DNA of 64,000 nt, taken from NCBI GenBank assembly GCA_017542145.1, contig JAFXXQ010000037.1, forward strand, positions 1-64,000, in the 5' to 3' direction. Shown one piece after another: positions 1 through 10,698 of the stretch (position 1 is its first letter; each line of letters starts with the position of its first letter). The notes under the pieces were generated by a model that was not told the origin of the DNA, ran no database searches, and was given only the letters and a program-made list of their open reading frames with translations. The DNA comes from Bacteroidaceae bacterium. GTDB taxonomy: Bacteria; Bacteroidota; Bacteroidia; Bacteroidales; Bacteroidaceae. The translations under genes and the position numbers were made by a program.

Positions 1-522
1 ATATATATTATATATATAATATATTATCTAATTCTCTTTCCAATATATATACTGCGCGCGCACGCAGGAAGCCCCACATCACCACATCACCACATCACCA
101 CATCACCGCACGCAGCAAACGCGCGATATTTCGCTGGGACTGTTCTATTTATCCAAGGGGCTACGCAGTTTATCGAAGCCGAAAAACGTTATTTTTGCAA
201 AGCGGACTTTGCAAAATACGGCTCTTCCGGCGCACGGAAAGGTGCCTTCCGCACGTAAATCCGTCTTAAAAACGGGGTAGTTCCGTGTAAAAAAAAACGG
301 GGAAAAACGGCAAAAAAATGCCGTTACGTTATCCATTTCTGCCGAAAAATCCCCTTCTTCACCCCCCGAAAATCCGACAACGCTCCACGAAATCCGCATC
401 CGGCAAACGCAACGGAACGAGAAACAGGCGAGTGCAGCCTCATTTTCCGTCGTCTGCTGATGGGGCTGCGTTAAAGCATAAAGATGTAAAAGCAATCGTG
501 TTTTTCATTTTTCAGCCTTCGT
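1..522. other. Noncoding left edge with AT palindrome and 8-bp tandem repeat
   Basis: No convincing gene is seen. Bases 1-35 are an almost pure A/T stretch with self-complementary TATATA runs. Bases 75-106 are four exact copies of the octamer CACATCAC. The rest is mixed-composition DNA. Both strands stay open by chance over parts of 145-600, but these frames have no recognisable domain and conflict with the promoter at 523-553. Confidence 0.5.
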
Positions 523-553
523 TTTGCTATTTCAGAAAAAAGCGCTATATTTG
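523..553 (+). promoter_or_regulatory. Bacteroidetes-type promoter for the flippase gene
   Basis: TTTG at 523-526, a 19-bp gap, then TATATTTG at 546-553. This matches the Bacteroidetes -33/-7 consensus TTTG-N19-21-TAnnTTTG. Transcription would start near 560, leaving a leader of about 75 nt before the GTG start at 637. Confidence 0.7.
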
Positions 554-636
554 CAAGATTTTTGATGACAAGGCACTGAAACCGCCTCTGGCGGCAGTCA
601 GTCAGAAAAACAAAGAAGGAACCGGCGCAGAAAGAC

Positions 637-2130
637 GTGAAGGACGAGGGCAGAAAGAACGAATCGGGCTACGACCGCATCATCAAATATACGGGCGTGT
701 TCGGCGGCGTGCAGACGCTTGCCAACCTGATTACGGTGGTGAAAGGCAAGCTGGTGGCCCACTTCATCGGCCCTGCCGGCATGGGCATTGCCTACGCCTT
801 CAACCGCACCATCGACCTGGTGAGCAAGACCACCGACCTCGGCATCAGCTTCAGCGCCGTGAAGACCATCTCGGAGAGCACGGCCGAGGAGGCTCGCCGG
901 CGCCAGCTGCTCATCGTCCGCTCGTGGAGCCTGTGGCTGGGTATTATCGGCACCATCGCCTGTTTCCTGCTGGCACCCCTGTTCAGCCGCCTGAGCTTCG
1001 ACGGCGACTACAGCTACACGCTGTCGTTCCAGCTGCTCTCGCTGGTGGTGGGATGTACGTCCATCACCAACGGCGAGCGGGCCATCATGAAGGGAACCCA
1101 TCTGCTCAGGCAGCTGGCAGCCAACCAGGTATGGGTGGTGGTGGCTACGCTGGTGGTGGCAGCGCCCGTCTATATGTGGCTGGGGATGCGGGGCATCGTG
1201 CCCGTGCTGGTGCTGACCGCCATCAGCACGATGGCGCTCACCTGCTGGTACTCCTTCCGTGCCTGGCCCTACCGGGTGGCGCTGTTCTCGAAGTCCGTCT
1301 TCCATGAGGGCGGCTACATCGTGCGCCTGGGCATCAACTACACGATTGCCGGATTCCTCGGCACGGGCGTGCTCTTTTTCGTTTCATCCTATATGATGGA
1401 ACATGGCACGGCCGAGGACGTGGGGTTCTACAGCAATGCCATTGTCCTGTCGTCGTACCTCAGTATGCTGGTGCTATCGGCGGTGGAGACCGATTTCTTT
1501 CCCCGTCTGTCGGTGGTGAACAAGGACCGAATAGAGTCCAACCGTCTGGTGAACGAGCAGATTGAAGTGCTGGTGCTGCTGATTGCCCCGCTGATTCTGG
1601 CCTTTCTGCTCTTTCTGCCCATCATCATTCCCTTGTTGCTGAAACGCAGTTTCATGCCGATGCTCGAGGTGACGCAGTGGGCGGCATTGGCCCTGTTCTT
1701 CACGGCATTGACGAGGCCCATGTCATTCATGTCGTTGTCGAAGGGCGACTCGTTCACCTATCTCCTGCAGGAGCTGTTCTACGACCTCTTCATGGCCGCT
1801 GCCGTGGTGCTGGGCTACCGCTACGGAGGCGTTTCGTGGGCAGGTATCGGACTGTTTGCTGCGGCTGTGTTCGACTGGCTGCTCAACTACGTCATCACCT
1901 CCGTCCGCTACGGTTTCCGCACCAGCGGCAAGGTGCGGCTGTTCGCAGGGATACATCTCCTGCTGCTTGTGGCGGCGATGCTCATCTTCCGCCTCACACA
2001 GGGGTGGGTTACCTGGGTGGCAGGGACGGCCGTGATGCTGCTCTCCGCTGCCGTCTCCCTCCGTTATTTATATAAGGAGACGAACATCCTCCAGAAACTG
2101 GCTGCCAGACTCCACTTGTCGGACAAGTAG
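637..2130 (+). CDS. Wzx-like oligosaccharide flippase (O-antigen translocase)
   Basis: A polytopic inner-membrane protein of 497 residues with about 12-14 predicted hydrophobic segments, resembling the MATE/PST superfamily of lipid-linked oligosaccharide flippases (Wzx). The N-terminal stretch with VVKGKLVAHFIGPAGMGI is typical of the O-antigen translocase branch, where a lineage-wide 'GPAGvG' turn follows the first helix. Its expected job is to move undecaprenyl-diphosphate-linked glycan across the inner membrane. The start is GTG at 637: the hydrophilic head KDEGRKNESGYDR precedes helix 1, and a promoter lies 84 bp upstream. The gene stands alone, with no sugar-transfer genes beside it, and converges with the serpin gene with only 7 bp between stop codons. 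The family is clear; the transported glycan cannot be read from sequence. Confidence 0.85.
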   Translation: MKDEGRKNESGYDRIIKYTGVFGGVQTLANLITVVKGKLVAHFIGPAGMGIAYAFNRTIDLVSKTTDLGISFSAVKTISESTAEEARRRQLLIVRSWSLWLGIIGTIACFLLAPLFSRLSFDGDYSYTLSFQLLSLVVGCTSITNGERAIMKGTHLLRQLAANQVWVVVATLVVAAPVYMWLGMRGIVPVLVLTAISTMALTCWYSFRAWPYRVALFSKSVFHEGGYIVRLGINYTIAGFLGTGVLFFVSSYMMEHGTAEDVGFYSNAIVLSSYLSMLVLSAVETDFFPRLSVVNKDRIESNRLVNEQIEVLVLLIAPLILAFLLFLPIIIPLLLKRSFMPMLEVTQWAALALFFTALTRPMSFMSLSKGDSFTYLLQELFYDLFMAAAVVLGYRYGGVSWAGIGLFAAAVFDWLLNYVITSVRYGFRTSGKVRLFAGIHLLLLVAAMLIFRLTQGWVTWVAGTAVMLLSAAVSLRYLYKETNILQKLAARLHLSDK

Positions 2131-2137
2131 CCGACGG

Positions 2138-3418
2138 TCAGTCGCCCATGTACTGTCCGATGAAGAAGATGGCACCTGTCGATTGCTCGCTGATGACGTA
2201 GAGGAACGGACGGGTGGCGTGGAACGTGACGCGCTTTAGGGGCTCTGAGGGCCCCACAGCCGTTTCCCTCATTCCAATCACGGTGATGGCTGCAGCCTCC
2301 GTGCCCTCTTCGTTGAGCTTGATTTTGGCCACTTGCTTCATTATGCCGATGAAGGTGGGGACGTTGCAGAATTCGGAGAACTCAGCTGCGGAAGTGAAGG
2401 CCTTGGGCATGCCCAGTGCCGACATCACCTCCTCGAGGCCGATGTTCGTCTGCGACTCAAAGCGTGGCAGCTTCACGTCGACGATGGCGTTTTCGCCCAT
2501 CCACTGGAGCCGTTGCCACGTGTCGCCATTCAGCGTCTGCGCCACATCGTACACCGTCTTGCCCTCCTTGGGCAGAAGTATGGTCATGCGGTAGGCTTTG
2601 TTACCATAGGGCAGGCATAGGGCCTGGCAGTCGTCCGTCTCCCCGTAGCCGAACTCATGCTCCTGATGCATCATCGGCACCTTCTTCTCCTTGGCGTAGC
2701 CTTTGAACGTCTCGTCCTTCGTGTTGCTCTTGTCGAACTTCTCCGCCCAGGCACCCTTGAAGTATATGGCGTTCAGCAGGTAGCTCACCGCCGTGGGGTC
2801 GAACTCGTCCTTGCTCAGCACCTTCTCAATCATCTTCTCCGTGTGGTCGCTGCCCCACTTGTTGATGACATCGAGTGTCTTGCCGTCGGCGAAGTCGCGT
2901 GTCTCGGGTTCTGCGTCGTAGTAGGTCTTGGCCTTGTCCACGAACGCCTTCTTCAGCTCGTAGCCCTTGTTCATGTAGATGGTGTTGGCTATCATCACCT
3001 TCGTGAGCTTGTCGAGGGTGGGAGCCTCGGTGAGCATCTTGCGGCAGAAGGCGTTGATGCCGTCGGCACCCGTGTTGCCGAAGCCCAGCACCGTGTTGAT
3101 TTCCTTCTGTGTCTCACCGGTTGCCCCATTGTTCAGCATACCCAGGGCGTAGGTGATGCTGATGGGCGAGAGGATGACACTCTTCTCGGGACTTCCGTCG
3201 CGGGCAGCAGGATTACGCGGCCCGGCGATACGGAACAGATTGAAGGCAAACTCGTTGTTGCTGTTTACCAACTCCTCTTCGGCACGCGTGAGGGAGATAG
3301 CCCTCAGCTCGTTGTGGTCGTTGTTGAGCGGGTCGTCGGGAGTGAAAATCTCACCACCCGTACACCCTGTCATTGCCATCATCGTGGCGATGGCTGCCAT
3401 AAAGAGACTCTTCTTCAT
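2138..3418 (-). CDS. Serpin-family protease inhibitor, lipoprotein
   Basis: A suicide-substrate inhibitor of serine or cysteine proteases anchored in the envelope. The N-terminus MKKSLFMAAIATMMAMTGC ends in a lipobox, so Cys19 would be lipidated. The rest is a full-length serpin fold (about 380 residues). The reactive-loop hinge EEGTEAAAIT has small residues at P12-P10, the pattern of inhibitory serpins. Counting from the hinge puts the scissile bond near MRETAV, with P1 roughly Thr or Arg, which is uncertain. The C-terminus RPFLYVISEQSTGAIFFIGQ matches the conserved serpin end. The start at 3418 is preferred: an upstream TTG (3439) and ATG (3427) lie in or immediately behind the -7 box at 3437-3444. 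Gut Bacteroidetes serpins are thought to protect against host or competitor proteases; the target here is unknown. Confidence 0.93.
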   Translation of the reverse strand: MKKSLFMAAIATMMAMTGCTGGEIFTPDDPLNNDHNELRAISLTRAEEELVNSNNEFAFNLFRIAGPRNPAARDGSPEKSVILSPISITYALGMLNNGATGETQKEINTVLGFGNTGADGINAFCRKMLTEAPTLDKLTKVMIANTIYMNKGYELKKAFVDKAKTYYDAEPETRDFADGKTLDVINKWGSDHTEKMIEKVLSKDEFDPTAVSYLLNAIYFKGAWAEKFDKSNTKDETFKGYAKEKKVPMMHQEHEFGYGETDDCQALCLPYGNKAYRMTILLPKEGKTVYDVAQTLNGDTWQRLQWMGENAIVDVKLPRFESQTNIGLEEVMSALGMPKAFTSAAEFSEFCNVPTFIGIMKQVAKIKLNEEGTEAAAITVIGMRETAVGPSEPLKRVTFHATRPFLYVISEQSTGAIFFIGQYMGD

Positions 3419-3436
3419 GATTTTCATTATTTGATG

Positions 3437-3444
3437 CAAAATTA
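3437..3444 (-). promoter_or_regulatory. -7 element upstream of the serpin gene
   Basis: On the minus strand this reads TAATTTTG, a perfect TAnnTTTG box, 10-20 bp before the candidate ATG codons at 3427 and 3418. A TTTG lies at 3469-3472 but the gap of 24 bp is longer than usual. The box argues against translation from the in-frame TTG at 3439. Confidence 0.5.
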
Positions 3445-3602
3445 GAACACTTCTGTCATTATAAACAGCAAAAACCGAAAATACTGCACGCCGAAACGTT
3501 AATTTGTCTTAAATGAACGGAAAAGGAGCGGATGTCATCGGAAAAAACTTTTTTCCATACAAAAAAAGGCGGATATAGCCCTGCAAAATGCGGAAGTTTT
3601 AC

Positions 3603-3610
3603 TACCTTTG
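3603..3610 (+). promoter_or_regulatory. -7 element upstream of the M23 peptidase gene
   Basis: TACCTTTG matches TAnnTTTG. No clear -33 TTTG is seen. Transcription from here would begin near 3616, inside the first codons of the longest open frame (3608), so the true start must be downstream; ATG 3677 fits. Confidence 0.5.
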
Positions 3611-3676
3611 TCCCAAGAAATGATAACAACATCACAACAGATTTACAATCAAACTCTGAAAAGAGTGATAGATGAT

Positions 3677-5353
3677 ATGAAAAGAGCTGTCTTTACAATA
3701 GTTGCGCTGCTGACGGCGCTCTCATTCTCGGCGCAGGAGGCTGTGCGTTTCAGTTCGCCATTTGATTTCCCGCTGCTGCTGAGTGCCAACTTCGGCGAAC
3801 TGCGTGCCGGGCATTTCCACGGCGGCATCGACATCAAGACGCAGAGCACCATCGGCTGGCCCGTTCACAGCGTGGCAGACGGCTACATCAGCCGCGCTAC
3901 CGTCAGCGCCGGCGGCTACGGCAACGGCCTCTACATCACCCACCCCAACGGCTATACAACCGTCTATGGACACCTCGATGCCTTCTCAAAGGGCGTGGCT
4001 GAGCGTATCCGCCGATACCAGTACGAAAACGAAGCCTACGTCACCGACCTCAGCTTCTCACCCGACGAATTTCCGGTGAAGGAGGGCGAGGTGGTGGCGC
4101 TGAGCGGCAACACGGGATACTCCTTCGGGCCGCACCTCCACTTCGAGGTGCGCCTGACGGCAACGGATGAACCCGTTGACCCCCTGCAGTTCTATGCCGA
4201 CCGCATTACCGACGACGTGCCGCCCCGTGCCACCTCCGTCATGCTCTATCCGAAGAAGGGCAGGGGAGTGGTGAACGGCGCCGACGATAAATTCTACATG
4301 GATATCAAGAACGGCCTCGTGCAACAGCCGGCGGTCGTGAAGGCATGGGGCAAAGTGGGCACTGCCATCGCTGCACACGACTACATGACCGGCACGACGA
4401 ACTACTACGGCGTGCGCTACGTCAAGCTGTTCGTCGACGATGCCCTGGTCAGCGAGAGCGAGGTCAACCGCTTCTCCTTCGACGAGAACCCCATGCTGGA
4501 CTCGTGGACGGACTATGAGGAGCGCCTCCGCACCGGTGCCTGGTATATGCGCTCCACCTTCGCCCCGGGCAACTCGCTGCGGATGCTGAAGGCTTCTAAC
4601 GGCGACTATGGCTGGGTCACCATCAACGAGGAGCGCGACTACCGCTTCCGCTATGAGCTCACGGACTACTACGGCAACCGCGCCGTCTATCGCTTCACCG
4701 TGCGGGGCGAGCGCAACGACCTCCCTGCCGTTTTGCCCAATTACCTGTATTTCATGACTGCCGATACCCCCCACATCCTTTCGTGGCGCGACCTCACGCT
4801 GTGGCTCCCCGACGATGCCCTCTACGAGGATCTGCAGCTGGACTTCGAGGAAAAAGACGGTGTATGGCAGTTCTGCCGCGTACCTGTTCCGCTGAAAGCC
4901 AGTGCCGAACTGCGCCTGCAGGCACCCCAGCCCCTGGTGGCCGATAAATCGAAGTATTATATTGCCGAGGTCTATGACGGCAGCTCGATTTGCCGTGGCG
5001 GCACCTACGAATACGGCTGGATAAAGACGAATGTCAGTCGGCTGGGCACCTACACCGTCATGGTGGATACCATACCCCCCCGCATCGTACCCCAGCAACC
5101 CTCTCCCCAAGACTCTCCTGAGGGAAAGGGCCCGATGATTTCCTTCAAGCTGGGCGATGCCGGAAGCGGCTTTACCGACTATCGGGGTACCATCGACGGC
5201 GAGTGGCGGCTGTTCAAGTTCAGCTCGAAGGACATGCTCCTCTGGTGCAACTTGCAGGAGGAGAATGTCCCCCGCGGCCATCACACGGCCGAAATCACCG
5301 TCACCGACCTCTGTGGCAACGTCTCCACCTGCACCCTCGAGTTTGATTACTAA
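3677..5353 (+). CDS. Secreted M23-family (LytM-type) metallopeptidase
   Basis: A zinc endopeptidase of the kind that cuts peptidoglycan cross-bridges or activates amidases in the periplasm. The start at 3677 gives a clean signal peptide (MKRAVFTIVALLTALSFSAQ). The frame is open 23 codons further up, but that part overlaps the promoter. The LytM domain spans roughly residues 25-200. Its metal site is complete: H48-GGI-D52 in the HxxxD motif, H99 in YGHL, and H153/H155 in GPHLHFEV. About 360 residues follow without a recognised domain; they look beta-rich and end in an Ig-like segment near RGHHTAEITVTDLCGNVS. M23 proteins with long C-terminal beta modules are common in Bacteroidetes. The C69 peptidase starts 42 bp downstream, so the two may be co-transcribed. 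Confidence 0.9.
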   Translation: MKRAVFTIVALLTALSFSAQEAVRFSSPFDFPLLLSANFGELRAGHFHGGIDIKTQSTIGWPVHSVADGYISRATVSAGGYGNGLYITHPNGYTTVYGHLDAFSKGVAERIRRYQYENEAYVTDLSFSPDEFPVKEGEVVALSGNTGYSFGPHLHFEVRLTATDEPVDPLQFYADRITDDVPPRATSVMLYPKKGRGVVNGADDKFYMDIKNGLVQQPAVVKAWGKVGTAIAAHDYMTGTTNYYGVRYVKLFVDDALVSESEVNRFSFDENPMLDSWTDYEERLRTGAWYMRSTFAPGNSLRMLKASNGDYGWVTINEERDYRFRYELTDYYGNRAVYRFTVRGERNDLPAVLPNYLYFMTADTPHILSWRDLTLWLPDDALYEDLQLDFEEKDGVWQFCRVPVPLKASAELRLQAPQPLVADKSKYYIAEVYDGSSICRGGTYEYGWIKTNVSRLGTYTVMVDTIPPRIVPQQPSPQDSPEGKGPMISFKLGDAGSGFTDYRGTIDGEWRLFKFSSKDMLLWCNLQEENVPRGHHTAEITVTDLCGNVSTCTLEFDY

Positions 5354-5395
5354 TGATACCCCTGCATATTGTAAAATTGTAAATAGTATAATGTT

Positions 5396-7051
5396 ATGAA
5401 AAAGAGAATCCTCCTTTCCCTCGCAGCCGCGTTGCTGGCTGTCAGCGCAGGTTTTGCCTGCACAAACTTCATTGTCGGCAAAGCTGCCAGCGCCGACGGT
5501 TCCGTCATCGTCTCCTACAGCGCCGACTCCTACGGCATGTACGGCTACCTTGCCCATTTCCCTGCCGCCGTCCATCCCCAGGGTGCCATGCGCGATGTCT
5601 ATGAATGGGACACCAACAAGTACCTCGGCCAGATTCCCGAAGCCCCCGTCACCTACAATGTCGTAGGTAACATGAACGAATGGCAGGTCACCATCGGCGA
5701 GACCACCAACGGCGGACGCGAGGAGTGCTGGCATGGCCCGGGCGTCATCGACTACGGCAGCCTTATCTACATCACCCTGCAGCGTGCCCGTACTGCCCGC
5801 GAGGCTGTGGAGATCATGGGTGCGCTGGTGAAAGAGTACGGCTACGTCAGCGAAGGCGAGACCTTCAGCATCGGCGACCCCAACGAGGCATGGATTATGG
5901 AGATGATTGGCAAGGGCAAGGACGAGAAGGGTGCCGTGTGGGTAGCCCTCCGACTGCCCGACGATGTCATCTGCGCCCATGCAAACCAGGCACGTGTCCG
6001 TCAGTTCCCCCTCGACGACCCGAAAAACTGCCTCTACAGCCCCGATGTCATCACATTCGCTCGTTCGAAAGGTTGGTACAAGGGCGAGGACAAGGACTTC
6101 AGTTTCGCCGACACCTACAACCCCCTCACCTTCGACGGCCTGCGCTTCTGCGATGCCCGCGTATGGAGTTTCTTCAACCTCTATGCCGATGCCGACATGA
6201 GCCGCTGGCTGCCCAGCGCACAAGGCAACGTAAAGGCTGAGCCCATCCCCCTCTACTTCAAGCCCAAGCACAAGCTGAGCGTGGCCGACGTTGAGGCTGC
6301 CATGCGCGACCATTACGAAGGTACTCCTCTTGACATGACGGGCGACGTCGGTGCCGGCCCTTGGTCGATGCCCTATCGTCTGCGTCCGCTTTCCTACAAG
6401 GTCGATGGCAAGGAGTGCTTCAACGAGCGCACCATCAGCACCTTCCAGACGGGCTTCACCTTCGTGTCGCAGATGCGTAGCTGGCTGCCGCGCGAGATTG
6501 GCGGCATCCTATGGTTTGGCAACGACGATGCCAACACCGCCGTCTATACCCCCATGTACTGCTCCATCACCGAAGCCCCCTTCTGTTATAGCGACAAGGC
6601 TGGCGATGCCGTCACCTTCTCGTTCGAAAGTGCCTTCTGGATGTTCAACTGGGTGAGCAACATGGTTTATCCCCGCTATTCGCTGCTGATTGACGACCTG
6701 CGTAAGGTGCAGAGCGCCCTCGAAGTCAGCTTCTTCCTCGGCCAGGAAGAAGTGGAGAAGGAGGCGCAGGCTATTTACAAGGCAAGCCCCGCCAGCGCCG
6801 TCGCCTACCTGACAAAATATAGCGCCAGTACTGCCGACAAAACGATGAAAGAATGGATGCAGCTGGCGCAGAAGCTCATCGTGAAGTACAACGACTGCGT
6901 CATCAAGCCCGAGAATGAGGACGGCACCTTCCGCCGCACCCCCGAAGGACTTGGCGACCGCGTCATCACCCCAGGTTATCCCGAGGAGTTCAACCGCCGC
7001 GTCATCAAGGAAACCGGCAAACGCTACCTTGTCCCGAAGCAGAAAAAGTGA
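5396..7051 (+). CDS. C69-family dipeptidase (PepD-like Ntn hydrolase), secreted
   Basis: An N-terminal-nucleophile hydrolase that removes dipeptides or small N-terminal peptides, part of peptide uptake in asaccharolytic and gut Bacteroidetes. A signal peptide of 21 residues (MKKRILLSLAAALLAVSAGFA) precedes CTNFIVGKAAS. Signal cleavage would free Cys22 as the catalytic N-terminal residue, as known for C69/U34 peptidases. The downstream block TNGGREECWHGPGVIDYGSL and the WIMEMIGKGKDEKGAVWVA stretch are typical of the family. Length (551 residues) is usual for exported Bacteroidetes members. It follows the M23 peptidase by 42 bp, giving a small peptidase pair. Confidence 0.92.
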   Translation: MKKRILLSLAAALLAVSAGFACTNFIVGKAASADGSVIVSYSADSYGMYGYLAHFPAAVHPQGAMRDVYEWDTNKYLGQIPEAPVTYNVVGNMNEWQVTIGETTNGGREECWHGPGVIDYGSLIYITLQRARTAREAVEIMGALVKEYGYVSEGETFSIGDPNEAWIMEMIGKGKDEKGAVWVALRLPDDVICAHANQARVRQFPLDDPKNCLYSPDVITFARSKGWYKGEDKDFSFADTYNPLTFDGLRFCDARVWSFFNLYADADMSRWLPSAQGNVKAEPIPLYFKPKHKLSVADVEAAMRDHYEGTPLDMTGDVGAGPWSMPYRLRPLSYKVDGKECFNERTISTFQTGFTFVSQMRSWLPREIGGILWFGNDDANTAVYTPMYCSITEAPFCYSDKAGDAVTFSFESAFWMFNWVSNMVYPRYSLLIDDLRKVQSALEVSFFLGQEEVEKEAQAIYKASPASAVAYLTKYSASTADKTMKEWMQLAQKLIVKYNDCVIKPENEDGTFRRTPEGLGDRVITPGYPEEFNRRVIKETGKRYLVPKQKK

Positions 7052-7060
7052 GTTTTCTTT

Positions 7061-7088
7061 TTTGATTCCGTTTTTTTAGCTATCTTCG
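7061..7088 (+). promoter_or_regulatory. Possible promoter before the phosphohexomutase gene
   Basis: TTTG at 7061-7064 and TATCTTCG at 7081-7088, a TAnnTTYG variant with a short 16-bp gap. It lies 40 bp before the ATG at 7128. The deviations make this a moderate call. Confidence 0.35.
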
Positions 7089-7127
7089 CGCCGGAATAAT
7101 ACTTTAATACGAAAAACAATAACCATC

Positions 7128-8867
7128 ATGGACAACGAATTACTGAAACAAGTGCGTGAGCGTGCGGCCCAATGGCTGACACCCGCATACGATGCAGCCA
7201 CTCAGGCTGAAGTCAAGAATATGCTGGAGGCTGAGGACTCGGCGGCGCTCGTCGATGCATTCTACCGCGACCTCGAATTCGGCACGGGTGGCCTGCGCGG
7301 CATCATGGGCGCCGGCACCAACCGCATGAACATCTATACCGTGGGCATGGCTACACAGGGCCTCGCCAACTACCTCCACAAGGCTTTTCCTACGCTGAAG
7401 CAGATTAGCGTCGTCGTCTGCCACGACTGCCGCAACAACAGCCGCCTGTTTGCTGAAACGTGCGCTAACATCTTCTCCGCCAACGACATCAAGGTCTATC
7501 TCTTCGACGACCTCCGTCCGACGCCCGAGTGCTCCTTCGCCATCCGCCAACTGGGCTGCCAGAGCGGCGTCAACATCACCGCCAGCCATAACCCCCGCGA
7601 ATACAACGGCTACAAGGCCTACTGGAACGACGGCGCCCAGGTGCTTGCTCCGCACGACAAGGGCATCATCGACGAGGTGGGCAAGGTCTGTGTCGAGGAC
7701 GTGAAGTTCAAGGGCAACCCCGACCTCATCGAAATCATCGGTGGCCAGATGGACTTCGACTACATGACCGCCGTCAAGGAGGCCATGATTGACCAGGACG
7801 TCATCCTGCGCCAGAAAGACCTCAACATCGTCTATAGCGCCATGCACGGCACGGGCCGCGTCATCGTCCCCCTCTGCCTGCGCAGCTGGGGCTTCGAGAA
7901 CATCCACCTCGTGCCCGAGCAGATGGTGGTGGACGGCAATTTCCCCACCGTCGTCAGCCCCAACCCCGAGAACCCCGAGGCCATGACCCTCGGCATAAAG
8001 CTCGGCACAAAGCTCAACGCCGACCTGGTGGTAGCCACCGACCCCGACGCCGACCGTCTTGCCATCGTCTGCCGCAACAGCAAGGGCGAGTGGACCATCA
8101 TCAACGGCAACCAGACCGCCATGATGTTCTGCTACTACATCATAAAGAATAAGATTGCCCTGGGTCAGCTCAAGCCCACCGACTTCCTCGTGAAGACCAT
8201 CGTCACCACCGAGGTCATCACCCGCATGGCCGAGAAGAACAACATCGAGCTGCGCGACTGCTACACCGGCTTCAAGTGGATTGCCCGCGAGATTGCCATC
8301 AGCGAAGGCAAGCAGAAGTATATCGGCGGCGGCGAAGAGAGCTTCGGCTTCCTGCCCTTCGACAAGGTGCGCGACAAGGACGCCCCTGCCTCCATCTGCC
8401 TCATCTGCGAGATTGCAGCCTGGGCACGCGACAACGGCATGACGCTCTACGACCTCCTCATGCAAATCTATATCGAGTATGGCTTCTCGCACGAGGTGAC
8501 GGTCAACGTCGTCCGTCCGGGTAAGAGCGGAGCCGACGAAATCAAGGCCATGATGGAGAACTTCCGTGCCCATCCGCTGAAGGAACTTGCCGGAGCTCCC
8601 GTGGTGCTCACCAAGGACTTCAAGTTGCTGCAGCAGACCGATGCCGAAGGCAAGGTGACGCCCATCGACATGCCGGAGCCGTCGAACGTCCTGCAGTACT
8701 TCAACGCCAACGGCGACAAGGTCAGCGTCCGTCCCTCGGGCACCGAGCCGAAAATCAAGTTCTACATGGAGGCCAAGGGCGTGATGAAAACTCCTGCCGA
8801 CTATGAGGCTGCCGTCGATGCCGCTATGGTGAAGATTGCCGCCATGAAGAAATCGCTTGGAATCTGA
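7128..8867 (+). CDS. Phospho-sugar mutase (phosphoglucomutase/phosphomannomutase)
   Basis: A cytoplasmic alpha-D-phosphohexomutase interconverting hexose 1- and 6-phosphates, feeding glycogen and nucleotide-sugar pools. All four family loops are present: the phosphoserine loop TASHNP (Ser153), the Mg-binding loop DPDADR (Asp305, 307, 309), the sugar-specificity loop GGGEESFGF (about 400-408) and the phosphate-binding loop RPSGTEPK (535-542). Length (579 residues) fits the PGM2-like branch usual in Bacteroidetes, which mostly act on glucose and mannose phosphates; which one cannot be told here. The stop codon is 4 bp before the lepA ATG, so the two genes are probably one transcript. Confidence 0.95.
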   Translation: MDNELLKQVRERAAQWLTPAYDAATQAEVKNMLEAEDSAALVDAFYRDLEFGTGGLRGIMGAGTNRMNIYTVGMATQGLANYLHKAFPTLKQISVVVCHDCRNNSRLFAETCANIFSANDIKVYLFDDLRPTPECSFAIRQLGCQSGVNITASHNPREYNGYKAYWNDGAQVLAPHDKGIIDEVGKVCVEDVKFKGNPDLIEIIGGQMDFDYMTAVKEAMIDQDVILRQKDLNIVYSAMHGTGRVIVPLCLRSWGFENIHLVPEQMVVDGNFPTVVSPNPENPEAMTLGIKLGTKLNADLVVATDPDADRLAIVCRNSKGEWTIINGNQTAMMFCYYIIKNKIALGQLKPTDFLVKTIVTTEVITRMAEKNNIELRDCYTGFKWIAREIAISEGKQKYIGGGEESFGFLPFDKVRDKDAPASICLICEIAAWARDNGMTLYDLLMQIYIEYGFSHEVTVNVVRPGKSGADEIKAMMENFRAHPLKELAGAPVVLTKDFKLLQQTDAEGKVTPIDMPEPSNVLQYFNANGDKVSVRPSGTEPKIKFYMEAKGVMKTPADYEAAVDAAMVKIAAMKKSLGI

Positions 8868-8871
8868 TGGA

Positions 8872-10653
<1,782 letters not shown>

Positions 10654-10698
10654 GTGTAATTCTTAACTCTATCATCCATCTCCATTCTTCCATTAACC

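Noticed and set aside
318-1307. Long plus-strand frame overlapping the flippase start
   Set aside because: It is the +2 shadow of the flippase gene, rich in Arg/His/Pro/Gly, and crosses the promoter at 523-553.
4058-6313. 751-codon minus-strand frame across the M23 and C69 genes
   Set aside because: An antisense shadow of GC-rich genes; no domains. Both plus-strand genes have complete catalytic motifs.
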